Source of the DNA: Congeria kusceri
Lineage: Eukaryota; Mollusca; Bivalvia; Myida; Dreissenidae
Assembly: GCA_027627225.1 (NCBI GenBank)
Contig: CM051028.1
Coordinates: 12,681,201-12,745,200 of the forward strand
Length of the DNA stretch: 64,000 bases
Reading direction: 5' to 3'
Numbering within the stretch: the stretch's first letter is position 1; each line of letters opens with the position of its first letter. Made by a program: the position numbers and the translations under genes. Shown piece by piece: positions 13,303 to 24,300 of this stretch. Below the pieces are notes generated by a model. The model was given only the letters and a program-made list of their open reading frames with translations, was not told where the DNA came from and did no database searches.

Positions 13303-13500
13303 CACATGATGTGCAAGTTTTGTCAAGATTAAATTTAAAAAAAGGCCTGGATGTTGCACAAAGTCCATTTTGCATTTTTTTCTCATGACAAAAAGGGTCA
13401 ATAACTCTGGTCTATTATCGAACTGCATCCATATTTTAATGTCATACAAACACTTTGAAACAGTAGTCAAAAATGAACGAAGTTTCATTAGGGAGCATAA

Positions 13501-13928
13501 TAAAATAACAAACTATTTTCATGATACAGATCTAATTGAATTAAACCGTTATCTGCATTAGTTTTGATAACGACTACCGCAAGTGACAGTGATGTCATGT
13601 CACAAATTTTGATTAGCATACATTATTCCTGCAAATATTTTATTTGACCAGGACAATCCACGACAGCATTTTTCGCTTTTATGTGGGTTTATGTTTAGAA
13701 GAGAATTCCTTGAAACAGAAAATACCATAAAAGCGGCAAGTGTCGTCCCGGATAAGCATGTACGCGCCTTACAGAATGTTTATTATGCTTGAGCACAAAC
13801 TTTCCAAATAATGGCTAATACTAACTATTGCTCCTTTTGAAGACACCCACCACAAAGAAAGAAACATCCAAACCAAAACCACGAACAAATAACAAATGAA
13901 AGTAACAATGATGAGGGTGTGTATATAA
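13501..13928. other. Spacer with a fragment of a palindromic repeat
   Basis: At 13,708-13,760 TTGAAACAGAAAATACCATA and the following AAAGCGG match the centre of the palindromic element at 9776-9954. Nothing else is recognised. Confidence 0.5.
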
Positions 13929-14900
13929 AACAATAGGGCCATGATGGCCCAAAGCGCTCACATGAGAACTGGCACAGATGAAGACCATACTGTTGTGACA
14001 GTTTTGAAAATTAAGGTATCTGAACAATGTGTAAAAGGGGATAGGATCGATTTGATTTAAAACATTGGTTAGTGCAATTATGGACAATGCAGAAAAAGTA
14101 GCTTTCGATGTCTTTTTCGCAGACAGATTTTGAGAACTAGTCTCAAGGCGCAAACTGTGATGGCTGTTCTATAAGGTAAAGTTTTGCTTTTTCTTTATGA
14201 ACTTTTTTTCCAATGACGATAAATGTTGATAATGCAGGATCTTTAGCCATCAATGTTGCATAACCAAATAACTGCATGCAAGGTTTGCAACTTTTGTAAA
14301 TAAAATTTTATCAATCAATTTTAATGGTCATACACAAACTGTGTAAGTTTGGTCAACACTGAATAAAAAGGTATGCATGTAAGCTAATCATTGATAACTT
14401 GTTGATGTCTTGTCCACCCAGAAGGGGAAATAACTCCGGTGTTTCTGGCCCGATCTTGTTTATATTCGACTTTACCTGTAATCTTATGTTCATAGACAAA
14501 CTGTGCACGACTCGTGAAGATTGGATTAAAAATGAAGTCTCTATTATCCTGAATAATGTCAATTTTTGTATATATATTTTTTACAAACAAAGGCCAATAA
14601 CTCTGGTGTTTCTGGTCCGATCGTGCTTATATTCGATGTTAACTACAGACTCATGGTAATAGATAAACTGTGCAAACTGTGCAAGACTGGTGAAAAATGG
14701 ATTTTTGGATGAAAAATGAACAAAGGGCAATAACATGGTTCATACTCAATTCTTGCATACAAATTCAAGGCCTTTTCGAAGGTAGAATTGTGATTTTCAA
14801 GGCAAATATTTCTACATGTATAGACTGCGAGGGTCATCTAAAGGTCACTAAAATATTAGTTGAAAATTTGAAAACGAAGTATTATATTTGCAAAATAATT
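13929..14900 (+). mobile_element. Dispersed element, 5' part with type E units
   Basis: The start reads AACAATAGGGCCATGATGG followed by CGCTCACATGAG. Type E phrases occur near 14,430 (GGGGAAATAACTCCGGTGTT), 14,593 and 14,728. Small open frames on both strands here are repeat-derived. A 3' hairpin that could belong to it is only found at 16,146, after a stretch that does not match the core. Confidence 0.6.
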
Positions 14901-15700
14901 AGTACCGGTAGCCATCAAAAAACTAAATAAGTACCAAGAATTGAATGCTTAGATTTACGTATTTCTAGGAATTAATGTGCTATTGCTAACACTGCCAAAT
15001 ACATGAAAGCAGTCTTATATATTTCACAAATACAAACTAAACTTGCTTGCAATAAGCCACTGCCTGGAGACATGACACAAACAATGTGCATGTGCAATTT
15101 TTATTATTGAATGATTATTGGTCATTTTTTGTAAGATCCACATGCGTCTACTGAAACTACAACACGCTATACACGTTGCAGCTTTGTCTTAGTTTAACAC
15201 TTTTATGGAGTTGTCTTGCTTTGAGAAAAATATGCCATCATTTGCAAAAGGCGCTGTAACCTTGAGATTTTTTATGGTTCCAACTACTACATAATACGTC
15301 TGTAGTAGTCTACTTGTATATGATGACAGTGCACGTTCGCCCATGTGGACAAATTATTCGTTTTAATACAATATCAATAATTTGCCCTTTATGGAAATTT
15401 AACTGGCTTTACCCAACTGTAGTATTCCAGCCATTTCTATTTGAATGAACATCATTTTCCATGTTTACCCATCACGCTAATTTTCACTGGGCGCCGCCAT
15501 TTGCAACGATGATGTTGTACGCAAAAGCCTCAATTCGTACACACATTAGAACGTACCTACAACGTATTCATACTTCCGCATGGACAACTTCGTTTTTGAA
15601 GAAAACACCTAACGCTTGTTTTTTTTCCGTATACTTATACTTAGATTACGGCAAATGTAAATTCAAGGTTGTATTAAGAACTTCAAGGGCTTTGTGTAAA
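14901..15700. other. Unassigned stretch between type E segments
   Basis: It may be an insertion splitting one element or the gap between two elements. A 103-codon open frame at 15,461-15,772 has no recognised domain and no splice context I trust. Confidence 0.4.
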
Positions 15701-16150
15701 ATTTCAGTACAATTTTGGCGTTTTTGCAAGTCATTACCCGATTTAAGGACTTTTCAAGAGCAACTACGTTAACTCTAGTGTTTGAAACACGATCTGGCCA
15801 TTTTGGGCATCGGCTGATGTTTGATGGTCATACACAGTTTGAGAAAGTTTGGTTAAGATTGGATGGAAAAAAAGGCTCAATGTTGGAACAAAGGCATTTT
15901 TGAATTCTTTTTTTGCATAAAAAAGGGGCAATATCTCTAGTGTTACTGGTGTGATCTGGCCCAATAATAATCCTGTCCGAGATTGTATGGTCATACACAA
16001 ATTAAGCAGGTTTGGTTAAGATTTGATAAACAGTGAAGTATCCAGCATGGGAACGAACCAAATTGTTGAGGGCACACAGACAACGGACGACCCAGGAGAG
16101 GTCCCCTATACCAATAGCTCACCCAGCACTTCGTGCTCAGGTGAGCTAAA
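15701..16150 (+). mobile_element. Dispersed element, 3' part with terminal hairpin
   Basis: Type E units near 15,775 and 15,928 are followed by GACAACGGACGACCC and the 3' hairpin at 16,115-16,146 (AGCTCACCC, AGCAC-TTC-GTGCT, GGTGAGCT). The sequence then passes straight into a minisatellite. Confidence 0.7.
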
Positions 16151-16845
16151 AAATGTATGTCTGAAAGTCATAGTGATGAGAAGGAAGGTATGTGCATGTG
16201 TCTCACAGTCAAAGTGGAGAGAAGAAATGTATGTTAATGTGTCTGACAGTCATAGTTGTGATTAAGATGTCATGTTTCTGTGTCTGACAGTCATAGTGGT
16301 GAGAAGGAAATTATGTTTATGTGTCTGACAGTCAAAGTGGTGAGAAGGAAGGTATGTTTATGTGTCTGACAGTCATAGTAATGAGAAGGAAAGTATGTTG
16401 TGACTGACAGTCAAAGGAAGGTATGTGTATGTGTCTGACAGTCACAGTGGTGGTTATGAAATTAAGTTTATGTGTATGTCAGTCAAAGTGATGAAAAGGA
16501 AGGTATGTTTGTGTGTCTGACAGTCAAAGTGGTAAGAAGGAAGTGATGTTTATGTGTCTGACAATCATAGTGGTGATAAGGAAGGTAATGTTTATGTGTC
16601 TGGCAGTCAAAGTGGAGAGAAGGAAGGTATGTTTATGTGTCTGACAGTCATAGTGGTGATTAGGAAGTTACGTTTATATGTCTGACAGTGATAGTGGTGA
16701 GAAAGAAGGTATGTTTATGTGTCTGACAGTCATAGTGGTGAGAAATGAGGTATGTTTATGTGTCTGACAGTCATAGTGGTGAGAAAGAAGGTATGTTTAT
16801 GTGTCTGACAGTCATAGTGGTGATTAGAAAGTTATGTTTATGTGC
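16151..16845 (+). repeat. 41-bp minisatellite, about 17 copies
   Basis: The unit contains GTATGTTTATGTGTCTGACA and then GTCATAGTGGTGAGAAGGAA. Copies are diverged (CAAAG for CATAG, GATTAG for GAGAAG) with small length changes. It begins within a few bases of the 3' hairpin of the preceding element. No frame is coding. Confidence 0.9.
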
Positions 16846-17069
16846 ATGATGACCATTGTGTTGGTTTAGGAACAAGTTAATAGTAGGATATGTCACCGTC
16901 AACTATTGGGCATGATATTATAGGCAAATCATGCATGTTGTTAAAAGTGTAATTTGATCGATTTTCAATTATTTAGTAAAATATAGTCTCTTATGTTATG
17001 TTAGAAATAAAGAATTAGCCGTTACAGTAGAAACTCCATATTAACCATACAGAAGAATAGGCCAGGAAA

Positions 17070-18756
17070 ATGTCGTTCGCATCAGAAGGAGAACCCCTAG
17101 AAGCCATAGCACCCCATGCGGTAGAAGGCATAGCAGTCCATGTGATAGAAGACATTGCGGCCCATCTGGTAGAAGGTATAGCTGCCCATGCGGTAGAAAG
17201 CATAGAAGCCTATGCGGTACAAGGTATAGCGTCCCATGCAGTAGAAGGCAGACGCGTCAGAACAATGACCAAAAATGCTACAGAAGCCTACCAGGAATCA
17301 GTGACCAGAGACGGCAATAAAATAGAAAGTCTGATATTGCTATCACCTTAGAACAAGCAAAGCCCTGTTGTTAAACTGCTAGGCTTACCGAACATTTTAA
17401 TAAATTTACGGAAATGTGCAATGAATTTGTCAATTGGTTATCTAGGTGCAATACACATACAAGTCTCAAAGAGTTACAAACTCAAAATAAGGTAGTTGAA
17501 TCAGTCTCAAACAGTGTTTGGCAAAGAATAAACACACCAAAATCGTGTAAGTCAGGAGGTAGAAAGACGTGTTCAAGTTTGAGTAATGTTACAGGCGTCT
17601 CATCTGTAATTCTTCAAAAAAAGGCACAAGCAGAGGCAGCTCCAGTTTCGTTTCAATGTTTTAAGAGAAAAATGGCTATTGGAAGGTGAGCTCAAATGGA
17701 AGAAGATGCGCTCAAAGCTGAAGCTCAAAGAAAGTCAAAACAGACTGAGTTTGAACTTAAAGTTATACATTCGGAAACGAGATGTTGAAATAGCTAATGC
17801 TGAATTGTTAGCAGTTCTAGAAGATGACGAGCTAGCTAGGTCTAATGTGAAACAAGATCAGACTTGTAAATTTATAAATGAACATTTTGGGTAATGTTGA
17901 CAATCCAATTCCAGAGCCTGAAGCAGAAGATTATGAACTTTTAGAAATACAGACGAGTAAACCACTACCAAAACAAGAACAAAGACACGATCATATTGAC
18001 TGTAGAGCTAATGATATGCAAAACATACTCGTTGCACAGTTATCACAATATTTGCTAAAGAAGGATCTCATGCTGCAATGTTTCTTTCTTTTCACTGACA
18101 ATCGTGATGCTTTTCAAAACTGGAGGCTGACATTCAAGAGTGTAACAAAATGATATGTCGGTTGCGCCGACAGAAGAATTATACTTGCTACAGAAATGGC
18201 TGGGGCCAAAATCATTAGTGTTTGCTCATCCTATTAAGTATTGGAACCTGAATAGTCCTTCAGTAGCTGTAGAGAAAATATGGGAACGATAAGAAGAACG
18301 CTTTGGGAGCCCAGAGCTTGTGGAAATGTCGTTCTGGAAGAAACTGGACGGTTTCCAAAATTAAAATATAGTGACCGAGAACATTTATTTGATTAACATG
18401 ATCTGGTGTCACAGGTCTGCTCACTGAAACAAGATCCTAAAGCAGGTATTTTACATACTTCAATTGGGATTGTAATGAGGTTACCTTACACCATACAGCA
18501 AAAGTGAAAAGATCCTGCAACAAACTATACGCGAAGACAAGATGTGACATTTCCCCCTTTTTCCTACTTCGTTCAGTTTGTAAAATAAATGGCTTGCCCA
18601 TTCGATGAAAAAAGAAAGCAAACAAAAGAAACCTGTCAGTGTAAGTGAATGCTGGAAAAACTGGAGTTGATGAATCCGGTTTTAAACCTATTTATGGACA
18701 AGATTCCAAACATCATCTCCGTGACCGTCGTTTATTTCAGACTCAAAGTTTAACAG
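17070..18756 (+). pseudogene. Broken BEL/Pao-like retrotransposon gag
   Basis: Gag-like pieces follow in order on the + strand but in different frames, with stops near 17,349, 17,687, 18,151 and 18,292. The first frame (17,070-17,351) has a good start context (GGAAAATGTCG), six 8-residue repeats of the AVEGIAAH kind, then RRVRTMTKNATEAY. Next come a charged, coiled-coil-like stretch (17,414-17,894), a segment with LSQYLLKKDLM and FQNWRLTFKSV (17,878-18,153), then WLGPKS, IWER, ERFGSPELVE and FPPFSYFVQFV up to about 18,590. This order and these motifs match what I recall of gag proteins of BEL/Pao-type elements in molluscs. No protease, reverse transcriptase or integrase is seen, and a repeat inserted at 18,757 ends it. 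It cannot make a full protein. Confidence 0.6.
17118..17262 (+). repeat. 24-bp coding repeat, six copies
   Basis: Units such as GCGGTAGAAGGCATAGCAGT and the following CCAT encode AVEGIAVH-like octapeptides. The unit keeps frame, so the expansion probably happened while the gag frame was intact. Confidence 0.8.
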
Positions 18757-19498
18757 AAACAAGAGGGCCATAAGGCCCTAGGTCGCTGACCTGAGGGGCT
18801 AAGGAACTTAACTATTCTGAGCAAGTTTCATGAAAATTCGGCTAATAATGTGGCCTCTAGAGTGTTCACGAGCTTTTTCTTCAATTTGGCCTGGTGACCT
18901 ATATTTTGACCCAATGTGACCTAGTTTCTAACTCGTCAGAGATAGCATTGAAGCAATTGTTCTCAGCAAATTTCAAGAATATTGGGCTTCTAGAGTGTTA
19001 ACAAGCTTTTTCTTTAATTTGCCCTAGCGACCTAGTTTTTGACCCCAAATGACGCAGTTTTGAACTCGTCCGAGATATCATTGGGAGTAATGTTCTGAGC
19101 ATATTTGATGTTGATTGGGCAATAATGTGGCCTCTAAGAGTGGTAACAAACTTGATAAAGTTTTCAATACAGCCATATAAGCAAAACTGCCCCGAAAAAA
19201 ACTATTTTCTAACTACGCTGAGATATCCTTAGAACAAATGTTCTGGGCAAGTTTCAAGAAGATTGGGCAAACAATGTGACTTCTAGATTGATAACAAGCT
19301 TTATCTTCAATTGGACCTAGTGACCTAGTTTTTGACCCCACATAACCCAGTTTCGAAATCGACCAAGATATAATAGGGTCAAATGTTCTGAGTAAGGTTC
19401 ATGAAGATTGGGCAATACATGTGACCCCTAACGTGTCAATATGGTAAACGTTGACGACGAACGACGATGGACGACGAACAAAAGTCGATCACAAAAGC
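18757..19498 (+). mobile_element. Dispersed element with type F core, 3' truncated
   Basis: The start is AACAAGAGGGCCATAAGGCC with GGTCGCTGACCTGAG. About four units of a ~130-145-bp core follow, marked by GTTCTGAGCAAGTTTCATGA, GTGGCCTCTAGAGTGTT and GTGACCTAGTTTTTGACCCC. The end GACGACGAACGACGATGG...CACAAAAGCTT stops just where the 3' hairpin should begin. It interrupts the gag relic. Confidence 0.75.
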
Positions 19499-19730
19499 TT
19501 AAGATTGAAGGAAAAAATCTAAACAAGACTGATGTCACAATCAGTGATTCGTCTGGTTCATACGACTGGCCTTGTGTGATGATCAAAAGACACAGGTCAA
19601 ACTCCATGATTCGTACATTATGAAGAATTTAACTTTACATGTCTTTCGACAACGACAAACATTGGGGAAGTTTCAATTCCCAATGATGACTCCACAGATT
19701 GGCCTATTGATGCTACTTAAGTGCCTACAG
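19499..19730 (+). other. Possible decayed coding stretch
   Basis: Short acidic/serine frames (TDVTISDSSGSYDW, then in another frame EVSIPNDDSTDWPIDAT) look like two related peptide pieces broken by stops, the last a TAA at 19,718. They lie directly between the type F element and the next open frame and could be remains of the gag-bearing element or of the following gene. I do not recognise them. Confidence 0.3.
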
Positions 19731-19975
19731 ACATGCGCTGTCCACTTAGTTCAAGAAAAGTAGAAACGGTGAACACTGCCATGGCCACAGTGCTGTGTCA
19801 GAGATGTTCGACGAAAGTCAAAGGTACATCACTTCCAACAAGGAGAAGCAAGAAAATAACATTAACCAAGAAGGACTACCATGTGCCAAACTCTGTACTT
19901 AAGGACACTATCCCTAATTTCTCAACTCTTTTTAACAACAAGGTTGAGGACCTTTTACTTACGGAGATGAGTACT
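19731..19975 (+). CDS. Putative exon of an unknown gene
   Basis: This frame is open from a possible acceptor (GTGCCTACAG) to a possible donor (AGTACT|GTAACT) and goes on to a stop at 20,023. The product is basic, with CQRCSTKVKGTS, TRRSKKITLTKKDYHVPNSV and FNNKVEDLLLTEM. I know no family for it. The donor is in phase 0, and the next candidate exon at 21,081 needs phase 0. A TAA lies just upstream in the same frame, so an intron or a decayed gene must be assumed. It could also be a leftover of the transposon upstream. Confidence 0.35.
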
Positions 19976-20084
19976 GTAACTGTCGCCAGGTCGAGAATGG
20001 TGGCAATTTATAAACAGGAATGAATTATTAAGGACGTACACACCAGTTCATTTTCTACTCGCACAAATGTTGGTGTCAGCCAAG

Positions 20085-20408
20085 GTTAGCTTTTTGGTAA
20101 GCTTGTTTCTCAGGAATGACGTGATTTGATTTCTTTTAAACTCATAAGATTTATTCATCATATTTTATGAACAGATAGAAATTTGTAACAATTTTATTCC
20201 AAATATAAGTTCAAATGGGGAAAGTTCAAACGTTCGAAACCAGGTCACACAGGGTCAAAAACTACGTCACCAGGCCAAATTGAAAAAAGGTAGTGAACAT
20301 TCTATAGGCCACACTTTTAACCGAATCTTATTGAAACTTGCTCAGAACAGTTAAGTTCCTTTGCCCCTTAGGTGAGCGACCTAGGACCTTATGGCCTCCT
20401 GTTTGATG
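20085..20408 (-). mobile_element. Inverted partial copy, type F element
   Basis: Read on the - strand from 20,408 it begins AAACAGGAGGCCATAAGGTC and GGTCGCTCACCTAAGGGG, then shows CTGTTCTGAGCAAGTTTC and GGTGACGTAGTTTTTGACCC. It faces the + strand copy at 18,757, making a large imperfect inverted pair around the putative exon at 19,731. Confidence 0.7.
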
Positions 20409-20507
20409 TATGCCGTTAAATGTCTTAATTTGACAGATTCAAGCATCGGAACTAAAGAGCTTAAGAACAGTGACAAAAATGATTATAAAAAAAGAAAGGG
20501 TAAACAA

Positions 20508-20560
20508 GATGGTGACACCGGGATTCAAACCCTGGACATCTGCCTTAACCACTCGGCCAT
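20508..20560 (-). repeat. tRNA-related SINE fragment
   Basis: The - strand reads ATGGCCGAGTGGTTAAGGCA and, further on, GGGTTTGAATCCCGGTGTC, which are a box A and box B of the serine/leucine tRNA type. Only about 18 bases separate the two boxes, too few for a real tRNA with an anticodon arm and variable arm. It is therefore a SINE head or a decayed tRNA copy. Confidence 0.55.
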
Positions 20561-21080
20561 TCTGTTTTCTCGATTTGACCCTTCATTATTTACTTTATGT
20601 AAGTGATCCAGGTGTTGTTAACAATTTTTTAACAAAAACATCAGAAACATTCCAAATTATTCCATCACTTAGCGTTAAAAACACTTGATAATTTTAGCTA
20701 TTTCAATTGGTGAGTACTCATAAACAAAACGGTATTTACAGTATATTTCTATGTCAATAGTGTTATTTCACTCCCTTGAATATACTGTTACTTTATTTTT
20801 GGAATCTGTGACAAAAGTTGAAAAATTGTCAATTTGACAATTTGTGAACAGGCCCCATTAAGGACAGCATGACCATTTTTTTAGTTTCTGAATATTTATT
20901 TCCTTTTTTATTAAATTCAAAATCTGGTTTAAGTCCTTATCAAATTAATGTATTCCTGTCAGTCCGTTGCTTTTGATGACAATAGTTTTTCTTAAGTTGA
21001 TTTCTTAAACAATTCTGTAACTTGTGATCTATGGCAAGTCACCCATATATCGATAAATCTGCAGCTATTTCTATTTTTAG
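20561..21080. other. Probable intron sequence
   Basis: No open frame of interest. A pyrimidine-rich end TATTTCTATTTTTAG at 21,066-21,080 forms a good splice acceptor for the exon that follows. Confidence 0.45.
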
Positions 21081-21271
21081 ATTCTAAAACACAATCAATC
21101 ATATAAAGGCTTTGTTAAGAAGGTTAAGGACACTGGCCTCCAACTCACTGAAGTCAGTTATAAAGTCATCAAGGAGGGGAATGTGACTAATGAAAGACAA
21201 TCAATGATTAACAATCTTACAGATGTCGTAATCCAGTCAGCTGACAATAAACTTACTGAGGCAGAGTATAT
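21081..21271 (+). CDS. Putative internal exon upstream of the 48-bp array
   Basis: The acceptor TTTTTAG|ATTC and donor ATAT|GTAAGT bound 191 bp with only one frame open throughout. The frame gives 63 residues of mixed charge, including YKGFVKKVKDTGLQLTEVSY and NNLTDVVIQSADNKLTEAEY. It enters in phase 0 and leaves in phase 2. The exon at 30,980 accepts phase 2, so joining them removes the whole array as an intron. The same frame would hit a TAA at once if the donor were not used, which supports splicing. I recognise no domain. The evidence is composition, splice sites and phase only. Confidence 0.5.
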
Positions 21272-21312
21272 GTAAGTCATATTACAAGACACAGAGAAGA
21301 ATATTGAGGCTT

Positions 21313-24300
21313 TATAGGCCAGCAAGCCAACAAAAGAGATTTTGTCTGACCGCACCTCCCACGTAACCAGCACACCAGCAAAGGATATTTTGTCTGACCC
21401 CGCTCCCACGTAAACAGCAAACCACCACGGTGATTTAGTCTGACCCCACATCCCACGTAACAAGCACACCATCAAAGGAGATTTTTCTGACCCCACCTCC
21501 CGCGAAACCTGCAAACCAACAAAGGAGATTTTGTCCGACCACACCTTCCATGTAAATAACAAACCAACAAAGGAGATTTTGTCTGACCCCACCTCCTATG
21601 TAACCAGCACACCAACAAAGAAGACTGTGTCTGACCCAACCACCCAGGTAACCAGCACAACAACAAAGGAGATTTTGTCTGACCCCACCTCCCACGTAAC
21701 TAGCAAACAAACAAAGGAGATTTTTTATGACCCAACATCCTACGTAACCAGCACAAAATAAAAGGAGATTGTGTATGACCCCTTCTCTCATGTAACCAGC
21801 GAACCAACAAAGGATAATTTTTCTGACCAAACATTCCACATAACCGGCACACCATCAAAGGAGATTTTGTCTGGTCCTACAAATCATATAACCAGCAAAC
21901 CATTAAAGGAGCATTTGTCTGACCCCACCTCCCATGTAACCAGCACAGCATCAAAGGAGATTTTGTCTGACCCCACATCCAACGTAAATAACAAACCTTC
22001 AAAGGAGATTCTGTCTGGTCCCACCTTCCATGTATCGAGCAAACCATCAAAATAGATTTTTTTCTGAAACCACCTCCAACGTAACAAGCACACCAACAAA
22101 GGATATTTTGTCTGAACTCACCTCCCATGTAACAAATTTTGTCTGACCCGACCTCCCACCTAACCAGAACACCATCAAAGGAGATTTTGTCTGACCTCAC
22201 CTCCCACGTAACCAGCAAACCAACAAATGAGGTTTTGTCTGACCCAACTCCGACGTAAACAGCACACCAATAAAGGAGATTGTGTCTGACCCCATCTCCC
22301 ACGTAACCAACACACCAACAAAGGAGATTTTGTATGACCCCAATTCTCATGTAACCAGCAAACAAACAAAGGAGACTTTGTCTGACCCCACCTCCCACAT
22401 AACCGGCACATCAACAAAGGAGATTACGTCTGAACGCGGTTACCACGTGACCAGCAAACCACCAAAGACGATTTTGTCTGACCCCACCTCCCATATTACA
22501 AGCACAACAACAAATGAGATTTTGTCTGACCCCACCACCCACGTAACAAAATTTGTCTCACCCCACCTCCAACGTAACCAGCAAACAAAGAAAGATGATT
22601 TATCAGACCCCAGCTCACATGTGACAAGCACACCATTATAGGAGATTTTGACTGACCACAACTCCCATGTAACAAGCACTCCAGCAAAGGAGATATTGTC
22701 AGACGCCACCTCCCACGTAACATGCACACCATCAAAGGAGTTTTTGTCTGACCTCACCTGTCACCTAACCAGCATACCAACAAAGGATACTTTGTGTGAC
22801 CCCACCTCCCAAACAACCGTCACACCAACAAAGGAGATTTTATCTGACCCCGGCTCCCACGTAACCTGCACACCAAAAGGGATATTTTGTCTGACCCCAC
22901 CTTCCACGTAACCAGCACACCATCAGATGAGATTTTGTCTCACCCACCACCCAAGTAACCAGCAAACCAACAAAATATTTTTTTTCCGACCCCACCTCCC
23001 ATGTAAACAGCAAATCAACAAAAGATATTTTGTCTATCCCAAACTCCCGCGTAACCAGCACACCATCAAAGGAGATGTTGTCTGACCCCACCTCCCATGT
23101 AACAAGCACACCAACAAAGGAGATTTTGTCCGACCCCACCTTACATGTAACCAGCAAACCAACAAAGGCGATTTCGCCTCTCCCCACCTCCCACATAACA
23201 AGCACACCAACAAATAATATTTTGTCTGACCCCACATCCCAGGTAACACAATTTGTCTGATCCCACCTCCCATGTAACCAGCGCACCATCAAAGGAGATT
23301 TTGTCTGACGCCCCCTCCCTTGCAACCAATATCACAATATCAAAGGACATTTTCACTGACCCCACCTCCTACGTAACAAGCAAACTATTAAAGGAGATTT
23401 TGTCTGTCCCCACCTCCTACATAACCAGCTAACCATAAAAGGCGATTTTGTCTGACCCCAACTCCGACAGAACAAGCACAAAAACAATTGAGATTTTGTC
23501 TGACCCCACCACATACGTAAGCAGCTCAGCATCAAAGGATATTTTGTCTGACCCCACCTACCAGGAAACAAGCACACCATCACAGGAGATTTTGTCCCAC
23601 ACGACCTCCCAAGTAACCAGCACACCATCAAAGGACATTTTGCCTGACCCCACCTCCCACATAACTAGCAAACCATCAAAATAGATTTTGTCCGACCCCA
23701 CCTCCCACGTAACCAGCACGCCAGCAAAGGAGATTTTGTCTAACCCCACCTTGCATGTAACTAGGACACCATCAAAGGTTATTTCGTCTGACACAACCTC
23801 CCACGTAACCAGCAAACCAATAAAGTAGATTTTGTCCGACACCTTCTTCCTTGTAACCAGCAAACCAACAAATGAGATTTTGTCTGACCCCACCTCCCAC
23901 GTTACCAGCACTCCAACAACGGAGATTGTGTCTGACTCCACCTCCCACGTAACCAGCACACCATGAAAGGATATCTTGTATGAACCCACCTCTCACGTAA
24001 CCAGCAAAGCAATGAAGGAGACTTTGTATCACCCCACCTCCCACATAACTGACACACCAACAAAAAAGAGTTTCTCTGACCCCGGCTCCCACGTAACCAG
24101 CACACAATCAGAGGCGATTTTTTCTGACCATACCTCACACATAACAAGCACACCAACAAAGGAGATTTTGTCTGACCCCACCTCTCACGTAACCAGCACA
24201 CCATCAAAGGTGATTTTTCAGAATCCAACTCCCATCTAACAAGCACTCCATCAGAGGAGATTTTGTCCGACCCCACATCCCATGTGACAAGCACATCATC

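Larger units (their letters stand above)
11209..13500 (+). mobile_element. Dispersed element with type E core, carrying two nested insertions
   Basis: The 5' module AACAAGAGGGCCGTAATGGCCC begins at 11,209. Type E units, marked by CAATAACTCTGGT and by TGTGCAAGTTTGGTCAAGATT, are visible near 11,900, 12,457, 12,608, 12,783 and 13,400. The run is broken by two other elements at 12,052-12,447 and 12,841-13,302. The core phrase stops before each insertion and resumes after it, which gives an order of events. The 120-codon frame at 11,399-11,761 has no recognised domain and lies inside the element. Its 3' end is not clear. Confidence 0.6.

Noticed and set aside
16151..16845. A CRISPR-like array.
   Set aside because: The spacing is continuous with no unique spacers, and the genome is eukaryotic. 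It is a plain minisatellite.
20508..20560. A functional tRNA-Leu or tRNA-Ser gene on the - strand.
   Set aside because: The distance between box A and box B is too short for an anticodon arm and variable arm. More likely a SINE head or tRNA relic.
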